Shown: positions 1 through 12,617 of the stretch, piece by piece
Layout: each line of letters begins with the position of its first letter
How positions within the stretch are numbered: position 1 is the stretch's first letter
Origin: Litoditis marina
Taxonomy: Eukaryota; Nematoda; Chromadorea; Rhabditida; Rhabditidae
Assembly (NCBI GenBank): GCA_964036275.1
Contig: OZ038438.1
Span: 14,553,720-14,617,719 of the forward strand
Length of the DNA stretch: 64,000 nt
Direction of reading: 5' to 3'
Made by a program: the position numbers and the translations under genes
The notes under the pieces: model-generated
What the model was told of the DNA's origin: nothing
The model's input: the letters and a program-made list of their open reading frames with translations, nothing else
The model's database searches: none

Positions 1-837
1 TCATCAATCAATCGACTTGTCCAACATTCATCCCCTCTAATTTTTCACATTTCTTTTACCCCCGCCCCGCCCCATTTTCTGTACGTTGAAACTTGTTGGG
101 CTGTTTTTTTTAGTTTGTTGGTTTGTTGTCCGGAAATACCGTGGAATACACCCCAGTGAGATAAATCTCGTAATCACTACCACTTTTTCCACTAAATCAG
201 GAAGCAGGTTAATGTGGAGCTCTTGTTTTGATCGTTATCGCTCACACCTGGACTTTCCCGCTGTCCTATCCAGGCTTTCGTAATAGTTGTTATTTTGTGG
301 AATTTTGTTTGAAATGGGTAGAATTGATCTCTGCGCAGTCAGTGTTGACATGCTGTGAACAAGCCAACCCACCCAGTCGAGGGGACAATCTTCGCCTGGC
401 TACTGCACTTTTCCCCGACCAGCCGCCCTGCATCAAACATCTCGGTTATCGATTTTCAATTGAAACTCAGGTTGTCCATATGTGTCCTCTCAAGTAGTTG
501 GCGACCTGGCCCGCTCTTTTTTTGTTACACTTACCCGGCCATCTACCGCATTTCATATATTTCGCATACATTTCCGAAAGCTCTCCCTCGCTTTCTTTCT
601 TCTACAATCAAGCGCATACGACTGTGATGATACTCTACCTTGGTCGAATAACTTGGTGGAATATGAAAACGATGGTTGTAGTTTCATTGGAAACGGTTCC
701 TTTATTCGTTATAACTAGTTTTTTTTTCTGTCATATAGTATACATTTTGGAACGTCTGCTAACGATAGCAACCCTTTCCACTTTCGATTTTTATTTTTAG
801 TTGTGTAATCGCCAGAAAAAAGTACGTGGGAATGGAA
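1..837. other. Intergenic sequence, no gene recognised
   Basis: Only short open frames occur here, many opening at TTG rather than ATG, and none resembles a known protein. I see no convincing exon flanked by good splice sites. The stretch ends at the 8-bp target duplication GAATGGAA (830-837) of the MITE that follows. It could hold the end of a gene lying to the left, but nothing in the sequence supports that. Confidence 0.5.
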
Positions 838-1316
838 TAGGGTTGTTAATCGAGTTCAAAATTTCGAGTTTTCGAGTTTTCGAGTTTTGGAAAATTTCGA
901 GTTTTCGAGTTTTGAGAAATTTCGAGTTTTCGAGTTTTGGAAAATTTCGAGTTTTCGAGTTTTCGAGTTTTGGAAATTTTCGAGTTTTCGAGTTTTGGGA
1001 AATTTCGAGTTTTCGAGTTTTCGAGTTTTGGGAAATTTCGAGTTTCGAGTTCGACTCGACTCGAAAATTTTCGAGTTTTTTCGAGTCGAGTCGAGTTTTG
1101 AGTGGTTTCGGACCAAAAAAAATCCACTTTTTGATTCCGAAATTTTACGTTTTGAATTTTCGCGTCTAAAATTTCGAGTTTTCGAGGTTTTGGAAAATTT
1201 CGAGTTTTCGAGTTTTGGCAGAAATCGAGTTTTCGAGTTTCGAGTTCGACTCGACTCGAAAATTTTCGAGTTTTTTCGAGTCGAGTCGAGTTTCGAGTTC
1301 GACTTTAACAACCCTA
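838..1316. mobile_element. hAT-like MITE, copy 1 (TTTCGAG-rich)
   Basis: A 479-bp element with terminal inverted repeats: TAGGGTTGTTAA at the left end and TTAACAACCCTA at the right. It is flanked by a perfect 8-bp direct duplication, GAATGGAA at 830-837 and 1317-1324. An 8-bp duplication with TAGGG-type ends is the signature of hAT-superfamily transposons. The interior is almost wholly repeats of TTTCGAG with GGGAAA spacers, so the long open frames on both strands are composition artefacts. No transposase is encoded, so it is non-autonomous. A second copy lies at 28398-29014. Confidence 0.9.
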
Positions 1317-2689
1317 GAATGGAATTACCTCGGTATTAGATCTTGCCAGTAACAAATGAAATAGTCACGTAAAACGTAAACATCACACAATCTGCCATTT
1401 AGTATTGCACGTTTATACTTGTTGATGTGTTCTATGGTTCACGAATCAATAACTATCCGACTACCAATCAATGTTCATGTTATATTTCATAACGCTTGCA
1501 GGCTTTTGGTTTAACCAGTTGTTTGTTTTCTCGATATCTTACTAAAAAGAAAGTACTTGGACCATGTTTCATGATGTTTTTCTCCTGTTAACTCTTATCT
1601 CATTCCACAATTGTGATTTCTCACAACACTTACTATCAGTTAAAAATTGGTTCTGAACCAGTGAACATCATTTAAAATTGTACGAAACATTCAAATGCGT
1701 TTATTGATATTCCACTCTCTAAAATAATCCGCAAAATCTTGAACATAAACGAACTTCTGTAGTTTGGACCTTGTAGTACCAAATTCTGTAGTTTGGACCT
1801 TGTAGTCTTTGTCAGCCAGAATGGCTCATAAAAGTGCCGCTCGTAACAAATCCTATCTATTCATATCCTCACATATTTTACGAACGTGTTCATTCACTTC
1901 TCGGTGATTCCTGCATTCGATCTAAATTCAAGCTAGAAAATTGTTATAATTTCGAATGTTTTTCAAAAATTGCGGTCAACTCGACTTTATCTGTTTTGAT
2001 TGTTTTGAATTGGGCATCTAAAAAAATTTCTCATTTTGTTACGTTGTAACCAAGTCACCAACAAATTCGATAACAGTTTTGTTCGCTATCTATTTTCATC
2101 GCTAAATATTCTTGAAAGTCTTTGTCTTCTTTTTTGCGCGCAGCGTGTCAAAAACCCATGCATATTTCGCTCAGATTCAAGAGCGTATTACATCCTTAAA
2201 GAGCTTTTATAGTTTTATAATATATTACACAAACAAAATGGAGGAAATTGGTAATTCTTAGTAGCACACGTCATTGCGTCATTTAAGACTGTCAGTTCCC
2301 TTTTTGCAGGGTGGATGACGATTCGGCTAATCAAAATTCAGCTACGTGCTAAATCTGTATTTTCAATTACAACCTTACTTCCAAAATAGTTACACTAGAC
2401 GTTCTCATCGATTTGCAGCTTAATAATCTATGTAAACCTTAATATAATACTATACACGTGTACACTATCTTTCTTAGCTCGATCTTCATCCATTTTTTCG
2501 ACTGTTGCCTTGTACTCAAATGTGTACTTCCGCCTTGAGAAAAGGTAATTTATATGTCTATCGGACCGTAATCAAGTTAGAAATGAGCCGTTACAGTCTT
2601 TGATATTGAAAGGAGTACACTCCTTTCAATTACGTAATCGAAGTTGAATGTTGAATCAGTGTCGTAATTTGTGTTCAGCTATTCACAGG

Positions 2690-3400
2690 AGCGCCGGTTT
2701 CCCTGAAATTCCCCGATTTTTTCCCTGATGCTACCTCAATCGTTCCGGGATCATTTCGCGAAATGATCAGAGCGAAAAGAAGGTGAAAACCGGGAAAAAT
2801 CCCGGGAATTTCCCGGTTGTCACCTTACAATTTCTCAGTAACTTCTCAGAAATTTTTCACACGTGATTGAAAAAACTAATAATATTTTTTCTTGGTAAAA
2901 GTATTTTTCGAAAATGTCATCAAAAATATATTTTCTTGAAAAATATTTTTCTAAAAAATATTTTTCAAAATATTAATAATATATGAAGAGAATAGAAGTG
3001 CATATTTCATTAGTAAAAACTTCATGAAATGAACTTCATTGTATCATCCCTATCGATATTCAGACCTCGATGTTCAGCTGATAATTTCCAAAATATCAAA
3101 TCACGGCACCCCTGGCCGCGCCGTATCTAGTACGGGTTACGCGATTGCCGCGGCGAAAGGCTTATCCATGCCCTTTTTCCGATGCTTTTCCCCGATGCTG
3201 AGTTACCCAGAAATTATCGAGAAATTGTAGGGTATTTTATCATATTTTTCCCGCACTTTTCCCTGATACTGAGTTTCCCTGAAATTTCCGAGAATTTGTA
3301 GAGTTTATACCTCCATTTCACCCTGAAAATACCTTGAACGTTCTCGGGGATTTCCCGGAAATTCCATTTCCCCGAAACACCCTAGGTTTTTCCGGGTGCC
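2690..3400. repeat. CCCTGAAATTTCCC-rich dispersed repeat block
   Basis: Variants of TTTCCCTGAAATTCCC and their complements (GGGAATTTCCCGG) recur on both flanks, at about 2697-2822 and 3176-3400, around an AT-rich centre with AAATATTTTTC repeats. The arrangement looks like a decayed foldback or satellite-like repeat. I cannot define its ends or a target duplication. Confidence 0.5.
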
Positions 3401-4131
3401 CAATTTTCCGATGTTGTCTGGTTCTCAAGCGCTTCTAGACAGTAACATTGTGCATTCCAAAATACGGGTCAGTTTTCTAGCATTTAAACATCTTTGGCTG
3501 GATTTGAAATTCTCGTTTTCTTCTCTCTATCCGTTATTTTTGAAAATAACCGAAACGGTTCTGTATATCTTGTCTATGTGTTAATCAGAATCAAGTATTT
3601 CTAGACTTTGGCTGTTTACTGTACTATAGATAAGTGAAACCAAGTATACCGACTGAAAAATATTTTGGAGTATCAGCCATTCTATTTCTTACGATACTCT
3701 GTAAATTCTATCAATACCCTGCTTTAATGTGCTGTTTTTTTCTGTTTCATTGACATCAATGGCAAGCGGAATTGATGGCCGGAAAAGGCTGGCCATTTTT
3801 TTGTTTTTCGTTATATGTTCGATTCAATTATCTGCAGCAGTATTAGAGTAGAGATAGAGGGAGAGGGTGCGAGTGAAAGAGAGAAGAAGGAATGTTTTGG
3901 TGTTGGTTTGCCTGAGCCGGAGCAGGCCCGCCCACTTCAGTCGTTCTTCTCTAAAGCCTACTATTAGGCTACTCGCTACTGACAAAAAGTCACCTCAACC
4001 CAATTACCTTCATTGACTCTATTGAACATACTAGAACGTCGACACCCCCCCCCCCCTCCTCCTCCCATCCTTATTCGTCGCATTATTATGATCTACTGAT
4101 TACTCAGCGCTTTCGTAACTCGTCGGTACAT

Positions 4132-4142
4132 ATTTCGATTAG
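4132..4142 (+). other. Putative trans-splice acceptor of the nuclear receptor gene
   Basis: The sequence TTTCGATTAG ends 2 nt before the ATG at 4145. It is the weakest of the six such acceptors in the window. A cis-spliced 5' UTR intron would look the same. Confidence 0.4.
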
Positions 4143-4144
4143 CA

Positions 4145-7100
4145 ATGGCTGGTGACGAAACAGATATGGAAAGTATGTATTATAGCATGGCTGCGTTGAA
4201 CGGCAGCTTAGCCGATCATCTTCAAAGCCAGCTGATCTACAGTCAGAATCAGATGCAGAATGGGTCTGATCAGAAGTCCTTTCCTCCGTCCTACAAGCGA
4301 ATGGCGCAACGTGAGTTTGATTTGTTGTGTATCTCCCCCATTGAAGTAACGATTGCCAGATGACGTATCGTACGTGTCCAGTCTGCATAAAAACACATTT
4401 TTTTTATTTTATTTCAACTCATGGTCAGTACAGTACGTCATTTATCATCTCTACAAGGTAGTTCGAAAAAAGTGAAATAACACTATTTTGTCAGTCAAAC
4501 AAACTTTTGCATTAGTTCCGAGAGTCTTTCTGGTTGTATTTTTGTGTCATTTTCATCTCTTTTTGTTATTGATCAGGCGGCCATGCACGTGATGGTGTGT
4601 GGCGCAAACAACAATTTCTGCCCTGCCTGGCGGGCTGTTGTGAGGGCTGATGTTGCTGGGGGTAGCATGTTATCCAAACACAACTTACGAACAACTCATG
4701 CGATCCCATAACATCAGATGAATAGAAAACCTTATCGAATAGGGTGGCTGAACGACTCAAACAGTTTTGCGTATACATCCGATCCTGAGTTAAGGTGATG
4801 GCGTAATGTACTTATTAATGTGCTTAGCGAATAGTGAACTAGCTGCATTTTTTTCTCAGAAAAAATATTTACTTTTGGAAACCTACCAATTTTGTGAAAT
4901 TTATGTTCACAGTAAAGGGTTAGACGTTCTCTATTTTTCTCGTCCTACGTAGTTTCCCTCCTACCCAGGCGGCAGGTGATATGAGCTATTTTCAAGTATC
5001 GAAATGGGTACAACGGCAGTGGGTATGAACTATCATAATCGTGAGATATGATTTTCTAACTGGTTTCAGGGCGGAAAGTGCCTGAGGGAGAGTTGTGTGC
5101 CGTTTGTTCAGACCTGGCAACCGGTTACCACTATGGAGTCGCCAGCTGTAACGGATGGTAAATTGATTTCCACATTCCAACAGCATGTTTCATCCCGTAC
5201 CGTCAAGCGAACAATCAAGTTTTTTATACCATTGAGTTCCGAATAGGTACTGTAGTTTGCAAAATTATAGTGGCTCGTGAATACTGCACATAAACAAAAA
5301 CTATTTGTAGTTGATAGAAATACACAAGCATGTATAGTTTCTATCACCCTCGGGTTGAGTAACAGAAAAGAATGCCTTTTAGAAGGGATGAAAAATGTTT
5401 GTTTGATTGTTAATGACGTGATCATTCTCAAATGAACCGGAGAGGAATTGGAAGCTCAATTCGGTAACGCATGTTCAACATTTTCTTTTTTTCTATCGTG
5501 CAGAAACGTGGTCGAATGGAATGCAAAAAAAACATTATTTTGATCTCAATCCGTTTCTCACGAAGTATCCAAGTTTGTTCAAAACTTATGTAACGTTGTA
5601 TATGGTTTGATTTTGTAGTTGAACCGTACACGAGGTAGTATGATGGAATATTTATTGTGGCAACAATGCCGAGGTTCAAAGAAAGCAGGACTTGGAGAAT
5701 AACGTTGTATAGTATACTATTGGTTTTCAGCAAAACATTCTTCCGACGAACAATCGTCAGTGAACAGACTTTCATTTGTCAGTACAGTGGGAACTGCGAT
5801 GTCAATAAAAGTGAGTCCTCGAGGTTCATTTTACTTTCACCTGCCGAGAATAGCAGGAAATTTTATCAGAACTGAAACATTAGAACGGGATGAAAGTGCA
5901 AAGATTTGTGCATAATGCGTGAACGAAATGTGCACATTAGGCAGCTTCAAAAAAATGCGGCAATTCAATAGATTTAATATAATAATTCCATTCTGCTTAC
6001 AAGGAATAGCTATTCGTCATACGAATATCAAACTAAGTTAGCCTTGAAAGTTTTTTCTAACTCGCCTATAAACATGTTCCTTTCAGATATTCGCTGTGCG
6101 TGTCGACATTGTCGATTCAACAAATGTCTCGCGGTTGGCATGGATGCTAAAGGTTAGTGAGTCCGCTGTGCGTGAAAAACTATTTGAGGCTTGAAATGGG
6201 TAGCACGGCTTCATCTAAACCAGCTCAATTTGAAGTAGAAGGTCATACTGATCCAATACATCATGGGGCATTAGAAATGAGCAGAAGATGTCAGTTAGGG
6301 GGAAAAGTAAGGTAGTTGTACGTTTGAAGGTGATCTCCCACTTTGCTTCTCAGCTGACATTCATTCATTTCACTATTTTCAGCCATTCAGAATGATCGAG
6401 ACAGGATAGGACCTACCAAGAAACCGAAGATTAGCAGTGGCTCTGACGACGACCAAGCTATCACCCCCAGCCGGTTGCAGGATCAGGTGTTTAATCTTTT
6501 CAAAGAAATCCAATATGTTGTCTGTCACCTCCACTGTGTTTGTAGTTTGAACTCGGCTGAAATTCTCATGATATCATGGCGTGTGATCAAACTACAGCGA
6601 AGATTCGATAACACTCTATAACAATAGTCTTGGAACACTGGGAAATGTTATTACACTGCAAATTATGCAAAATGATTTATGATTCTCTGAGAAACTAATC
6701 CACTGGGATTAATATTCCTATCTGTTGTTTCCGTTAGAAGATACGTGGGGATTTACGTGGGCTCCTCTCGGATTTTATCCGTATTAGAGTTGTATTTCAT
6801 GCGATTAGGAGTAGAGTTCTTATTTCTGTATTTCATCATATTTTTGCGGCGGCTATTGTTTTCATGGTTTTGTTTAATTAATTAAATTGCACAAATAACT
6901 TTGAACAGTTGCGGGTGGCACTGGTGTCACCACGTGTTACATATCGCGATATGAAAGAACTAAGCAGAACGATAAATCTATCTTCAATTTTAATAGTTAT
7001 AGTTTGATTCAGTCGGTTTTACTAATATTTCTCCAAGCAATAGTCTGTGCCATGTACGAATTTAGGTCATAGACAGTTTGACGGTTCGGTGTCGCCCTTA

Positions 7101-9972
7101 GTATTGTAGACAGTCACAGTGATTATGTTGTGCTCAGCCGTGTTTGTAGTAAGCCCGCGCTGCGTTTTTAACGTGGATTAAAAGTAGCGATGTTTTGGTC
7201 AAAATTGCAAACTATGACGCAAAGTATGGTCATCTTCACTAGTGGTATAAAGCGACATACATCGACTCTAATAAATATTATAATATATAGTTTCTATAGG
7301 AGAAGAAAGATACAGAGAGTGAAGAAAAAATACAAAAGTGTTGAAAGTGTGATTCTAATTATATATTTTATTCCAATTTCATTCTTACTTCTAAGGACAT
7401 TGTGGAGCAACTGAGCCAGGTGGAAGCCCTGTGTCAGGAGTTGAGGAGGTGTCTGATGCCCGAAGTGACCGGAGTACAACACGCCCTCTCCTCCCCCTGT
7501 CTCCTCTACGAAACGGTCGACCTCAAAGCCGATGTGAGCATCATCGAGATTTCGCAGAAAACTTCAGATCTGCACGATTTGGTGTTGAAGTTGATCAGAA
7601 ACTGTGTCTAGATCACAATATTCCCGATTTATATTGGATCTAGTGCTTGAATTTCTTAGTGATTTGATGGTGAGATACAACATTACTCGGTCTAGGTCTT
7701 AACTTTGAATGAATGGGGTTTTGGTGTTGAACTACAGCGGCAACCTCTCTTTAGGGCTTGATAATATATTCCTATATCTGCTTAACTGTGTCAATTTAAT
7801 TTTGTATATGATACTAGGTAGTTTCCAGGAATGTTCTCTATCAAAAAGACTGTTTATTCTTTGTTTCCAGCCGAACGCTCTTTTCAAAGAGTTATATCCC
7901 GCGTCCATGAATGACATTCGAGTTTGGAACATTCGAGAGATGCGAATATGTATCGAATGGGGAAAGACGTTCGAATGCTATCAGCGATTGAGTCATTTCG
8001 ATCAGGTTTGTTAACTTCACGCATCTGTTTCTAACATAAACTTTTGGGGATTATAGTCAACCAGGTAGGTGGTTGCCACAAAAACGTCATCCAATGTATG
8101 ATGTTTCTGAAGATTGTTGTATTATTTACTAAATTGAGATGGCTGTGAGTACCGCAGAGGTTTTCTCCAATAGGAATTGTACCTGACTGACGCCTACCTT
8201 GGAGTTGACAGCATACGTGCACGTGCGCTCATTTTTGATTTCTGAGGCTTCGCGATTAAATCGGTTCAATTGCAGTTTGCCCTCGTGCGAAATTTCGCGT
8301 TTGCCTTCAACCTGTTGAATCGTGTGTTCTATTCACCCGACCATGGCCCGGACAAAATTGTCTTCCAAAACGGCGCCTTCATCATGAGGCAACCACAACA
8401 GCAGGTTGGTTCTTTTTACAGTTTTGCTTTCTATATTTGGTTGGTTCACTATATATCAGACACGAATAACTGGGGTAGTTTTGCACACCAAACTACAAGT
8501 GTCCAACCCCTATGTGGTTGACGAAGACAGAACAGGTTTTGCGCTGTGCTGTATTTGTGAATCCTGGTTAGATTTGATTATATGTCAAAATTTCTTTTGT
8601 TATTGAATCGAACTACAATTTAACTGCTTATATTGTCAGGTTCAATTGTCCGGCTGTCGCCCCATCTACACCCGCCAGATGGATGAGATTATGCTACCGT
8701 TCAGACGACTACAGCTTTCCGTTGCGGAGTTCGCCACGTTCAAGGCAGCCCTCTTCTTCAACCCCGGTTAGAATCTTTTCATCGCACTACCAGATCCAGA
8801 TTCATTAGATCACCTCGAAACGTTACGAAATGGTGATGTGCCTTAACTGCTTTTCAGATATCTTGAGCAAGGATAGTTCACACCATTCCTACTGAGACTC
8901 CTACAGTAACCTTACAAACTTTCCGAAGGCTGTTGTGAAGCTTAAAATGTAGTTCATGGAAAACGGTCTCGTATATTTACTCTACGTGAGAAGGAGAATG
9001 TGGTACTGAAATCTTCAATTTCTCCGATCAAAAGTAAATGAGCAAAACGGTTTGGAAGTTTCGAAATCCTACTGTAGGAGTCTCAGTAGGAATGGAAAAG
9101 ACTATAGTATTACCATCTATATATTTTATCGACGAATGGCCTTTTCGGACTTCAATATTGCAGTTGTTGCCAAACTGAAACTAATATGGGAAATTGTAGG
9201 TTTACCGAAACAATAGTATATTGATGAACGAAAATTTCTATAGACACCGTATAATTGAACAATGAAAACAGTTTGGTCGCCGTTTTTTTGTCTTTTGCAG
9301 AAGCCATATTTACAAGAATCTCATCTTAGCTCGATTTCAGATGCCCTCGACTTGTCGAATCAAGCAAAACCGGAGGTGTATGAACAGCGTAACAGGTATC
9401 TGAGTGCCCTGTTCACGTGTATCACGAACAAACTGGGAATGACTGCTGGCGTCCAGAAGTATGGAAGTCTGCTTATGATGACCGCAAGTATTCAGGTCTG
9501 TTTTCCTTTTAGAAATATTTTCTCACGTGCTATATTTCTAGTTTAATCCCAATACTTTTTGTTGTGATTTACAATCTATCTAATGTTCGCGGATAACTCA
9601 GATCTAGATCTGCAAGCCGTCCGACAGGCAAAAACTACCATTAAAATGGCGAATTTTCCGATTAGGATGAACGAGAGCCTCATAGTGATATAGGCGATGT
9701 CATTTTTTGTTTTGAAATAGAAAGTTTGTCACCGTGAACGGGAATGTTCGTTTTTACCATTAAAAATGGATGTGGTATTTTTGGAGTCGACAGGATTTAA
9801 CTCTTCCTCTGAATGGGAACCGTTCATTTATGAGATTTGGACAAATATTTGATATTGTTTTCTGTTTCAGAACATTTTGGCTCAAAATGAAGAGAACATG
9901 CAGGTCATGGAACTGTTCAAGAACTGGGAGGTTGATCCGTTCGTGAAGGAATTGTGTATGAAAAGAGCCTAA
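4145..9972 (+). CDS. Nuclear hormone receptor (HNF4-like/supplementary NR)
   Basis: Ligand-regulated zinc-finger transcription factor. Exons: 4145-4310, 5070-5157, 5731-5810, 6087-6152, 6383-6486, 7396-7581 (or 7608), 7871-8005, 8276-8404, 8640-8766, 9341-9495, 9871-9972; about 445 aa (454 with the longer exon 6). The DNA-binding domain spans residues 65-130. The first finger has C65, C68, C82 and C85 with P-box CNGCKT (82-87). The second has C101, C107, C117 and C120. An AIQNDRDRIGPTK hinge follows, as in HNF4-related worm receptors. The ligand-binding domain runs from about residue 170 to the end and finishes with an AF-2-like helix, DPFVKELCMKRA. P-box and hinge place it among nematode supplementary receptors; I cannot name the orthologue. 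The exon 6 donor is weak: without splicing the frame stops at 7609-7611, leaving a protein with little ligand-binding domain. Confidence 0.92.
6541..6596. repeat. Short hairpin repeat, copy a (receptor intron 5)
   Basis: TGTAGTTTGA opens and GATCAAACTACA closes a 56-bp segment. The same inverted ends occur at 20210-20295, 32185-32249 and 36318-36379. The small size and inverted ends suggest a tiny MITE or folded-RNA element. Confidence 0.5.
8883..9095. mobile_element. 213-bp MITE with perfect 26-bp inverted ends
   Basis: Positions 8883-8908 are the exact reverse complement of 9070-9095 (left end begins CCATTCCTACTGAGACTCCT). The element sits in receptor intron 9 (8767-9340) and carries no coding capacity. 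I could not find a clear target duplication, so the superfamily is open. Confidence 0.75.
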
Positions 9973-12479
9973 CTCTATCTCTTCTCTACGATACCCAGTG
10001 GTTGGGGCGGAGTCGTCTGCCAAAGAAGAAACCGAACTGCGACCTTTTTGGATCTGATTATGAGATTCTTTCCCTCTTGTAATTACGGTTCCTGTACACA
10101 CCTCTCTAAGTAACTCTCCACTTCGGGAGAGTAGTGACATCGAGTACAGTTTTGAGAATCCAGGCTGAGATGTTCAATTGATTGCGCGCTAAATGTACTC
10201 AAAATATACGGTATATTATGTACACCTATATATAGTTTTAAAACATTCTGTGGCTGTTCTCACGACCCGTACCTTTTCTTTTGTTCTACCTCATCGAAAT
10301 CATTCGTTGATAATTCTTGAAACGACAGCTTCCGTAGTATATGTGCCATGCATACGCAAGGTGTCGGGTGTATGTATCATAAAAATAACTTGCCCTATTA
10401 TTCAGATTTGATGTAAGATTAGTAAGGCCGCTAGGTTCTGAGTTTATGGGTAGAGGTTTATGACGAAGTTTGCGGTAGGTCCGTCTGTCCCTGTGATAAA
10501 TAGGAGTTGTGCAAGTTGAATACAATTTCCGTTCTCTTGTACACGAAGTCGAAGGTAGATCGCATAACCATCTCGCAGTTCGTAGGTAGACTTTTGTGTT
10601 TTTCGGAAATGTTAGATGTTCGTTCTAGTCTGGAACCGGTGATCGAAATATCATCTTGAGTTCCACCCGTTCTTACCGTTTCCAGATAAAGAACATCGTT
10701 ATTTAACTATATTATTATGTGGTCTCGGATCCACGTCAATTGTTGCATCTCATTAAAGAAGTTATTAGAGTCTATTCCATATTAAGTTTTACGTGTGTCT
10801 CATTTGCTAGTGTAGCCTTATTAGCATTTCGAAATAGTTGTTTCTTTTACGAATTGTCGATTTCCTGTCTATTCGATGATTATTGATTACTGGTACTGTA
10901 CTGGAGAACTGTGCATCGGTTTTCAGGGGGGAATTGTGGCAGATTTTCCGGCTTCTGACACGATAGCGATGTTCTCACTAGATTCGCATCTTGTTACCTC
11001 GAGTCTGGCATCCTTCATCGTACTTTCCACCATCTGTACCTATAGCATGTCATACATAATACAGATTTATAATCTTGTGTGTTTTAAATTGTACATTTTA
11101 CTTCGACACCGTGAAATCTTCCACACTTCCAAGGTGATCGGAAAGCCATAAACTCATTTGTTAAGTAAGGTGAAAAACACAGCCATTTCCGCAATGTAAT
11201 ATGTGTTACCGAATTTAGGGGGGGGGGGTATTAGAACAGAACTGATTAAAGTGACCGTTTCGTCGCAAACAAAATTTTACTATAACTGTCAAAAACCTCC
11301 AAAAACCTAATGTTCATGCTTGAAACTGCCCAATAAGATTCCAGGTTCAAGTTATTTGTTCAGTCACCTCGAATTACTCGTTCAATTCACTTGAACACCA
11401 GATGTTTTTTTGTGGTTGAGGTTACTTCAATTTGTTCCCGACCATAGAATAGTTTTGAAATGAGGGATGAATGGAATGCTGATATCAGAGAAGTTCCCCT
11501 GATGATCAATCTTGCTGTTTTGGAAACTTTTGGACCACCTCAAAGCACACGCTTCGTTCACGTGCTAATTGTGTCCTTGCGCTTTCGTTGAGAAGTTCAG
11601 CTAGCAGCTGGTACCAGCTGCTAGTCAAATTTGCTTTGCATTCAGTCCAATGCACATTCGATGAAGTTACTAAGTTACTACTAAATTCAGGATTGGAAAT
11701 TATCGCAAGTATAAGTGATATCACTCATGATTTTAACTTTATATCAAATAGTGAGCAAATGTTTGTTTTTATCGGTGGAACTTGTGCAAGACGTGTATTT
11801 CTCATACACGTTACGACTTACAATCTACACAGAAGTGGTTATAGAGGACACATCCCTTTGATAGAGATGCTGACTTGTTTCTGTATGGCCTGGAGTCAAT
11901 ACATTTGAACGATTCATAAAGTATACTCGCTTCGTTGTTGTACACAAACACTGCAGCGCATAAAGTATTTTCTTGAAACGGAAATTTGTAGTAGTCCACA
12001 AACTATAGTCTGTTTCACGCACCTATAGCCCTCTACAGTAATATGCTTCAACTCACAAGTCAAAGTTTAGTATATTGAAGTTTTTTTTATTTTTCCCAAG
12101 TTCTGGATCTGTCTTCTGTACCTTCACTACTACAAACTCTAGAAGTTTAAAACCAAACAACTGATAACATTCATTAGAAAAAGGCTCCTAAATATTAGAC
12201 GGCTTACTGTAGAAGGTTATCGATTAGTGAAACGGAGTAAACTTAAGCCGCCTAGAGAAGTGAAGGCAACAAGATACAATCTCGATCGTCTTGTTTTCCT
12301 AAATCGCAAAATCAATAGCGAAAACCTTTGAAGTGCTACACACAAAAGTAAGGAAGATAGTTGGAGAGGAATTTGTGTTTTGACACGAATGACCAAACTG
12401 GGTAACGACTTGACCGGAATTCGATTAATTGTCTTGAAACCCGTTCACCTCGTTCATCCTAATTAATAGAAAGAAGTAG

Positions 12480-12558
12480 ACGAAGACGAAGAGAGAACGG
12501 ACAGAGAGAGAAGGAGAGAGAGAGAGAAAGAACGAGAATGAAATATACAGTGAGAGGC

Positions 12559-12589
<31 letters not shown>

Positions 12590-12617
12590 GAGAGAGAAAC
12601 CGACAGACAGAGAGATG
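12480..12617. repeat. GA-rich microsatellite
   Basis: Interrupted (GA)n, with the longest pure run at about 12560-12595. The complementary strand gives artefactual Ser/Leu-rich open frames. No function is evident. Confidence 0.9.

Larger units (their letters stand above)
1317..4144. other. Intergenic region upstream of the nuclear receptor
   Basis: No gene recognised. It holds a short tandem duplication of a 23-bp unit (about 1755-1808), a CCCTGAAATTTCCC-type repeat block (about 2690-3400), a purine-rich run (about 3848-3889) and a run of C (about 4043-4056) within about 100 bp of the receptor start. The last two may be part of its promoter, but I see no clear TATA or initi­ator motif. Open frames in this stretch are short and have no recognisable domains. 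Confidence 0.5.

Noticed and set aside
846..1339. Long open frames on both strands (93-151 codons)
   Set aside because: They lie in the TTTCGAG-repeat MITE; the repeat simply lacks stops in several frames and shows no protein-like composition.
1506..1530. SL2-like sequence GGTTTAACCAGTTG
   Set aside because: It needs two deletions relative to SL2 and is not followed by a convincing donor or snRNA body.
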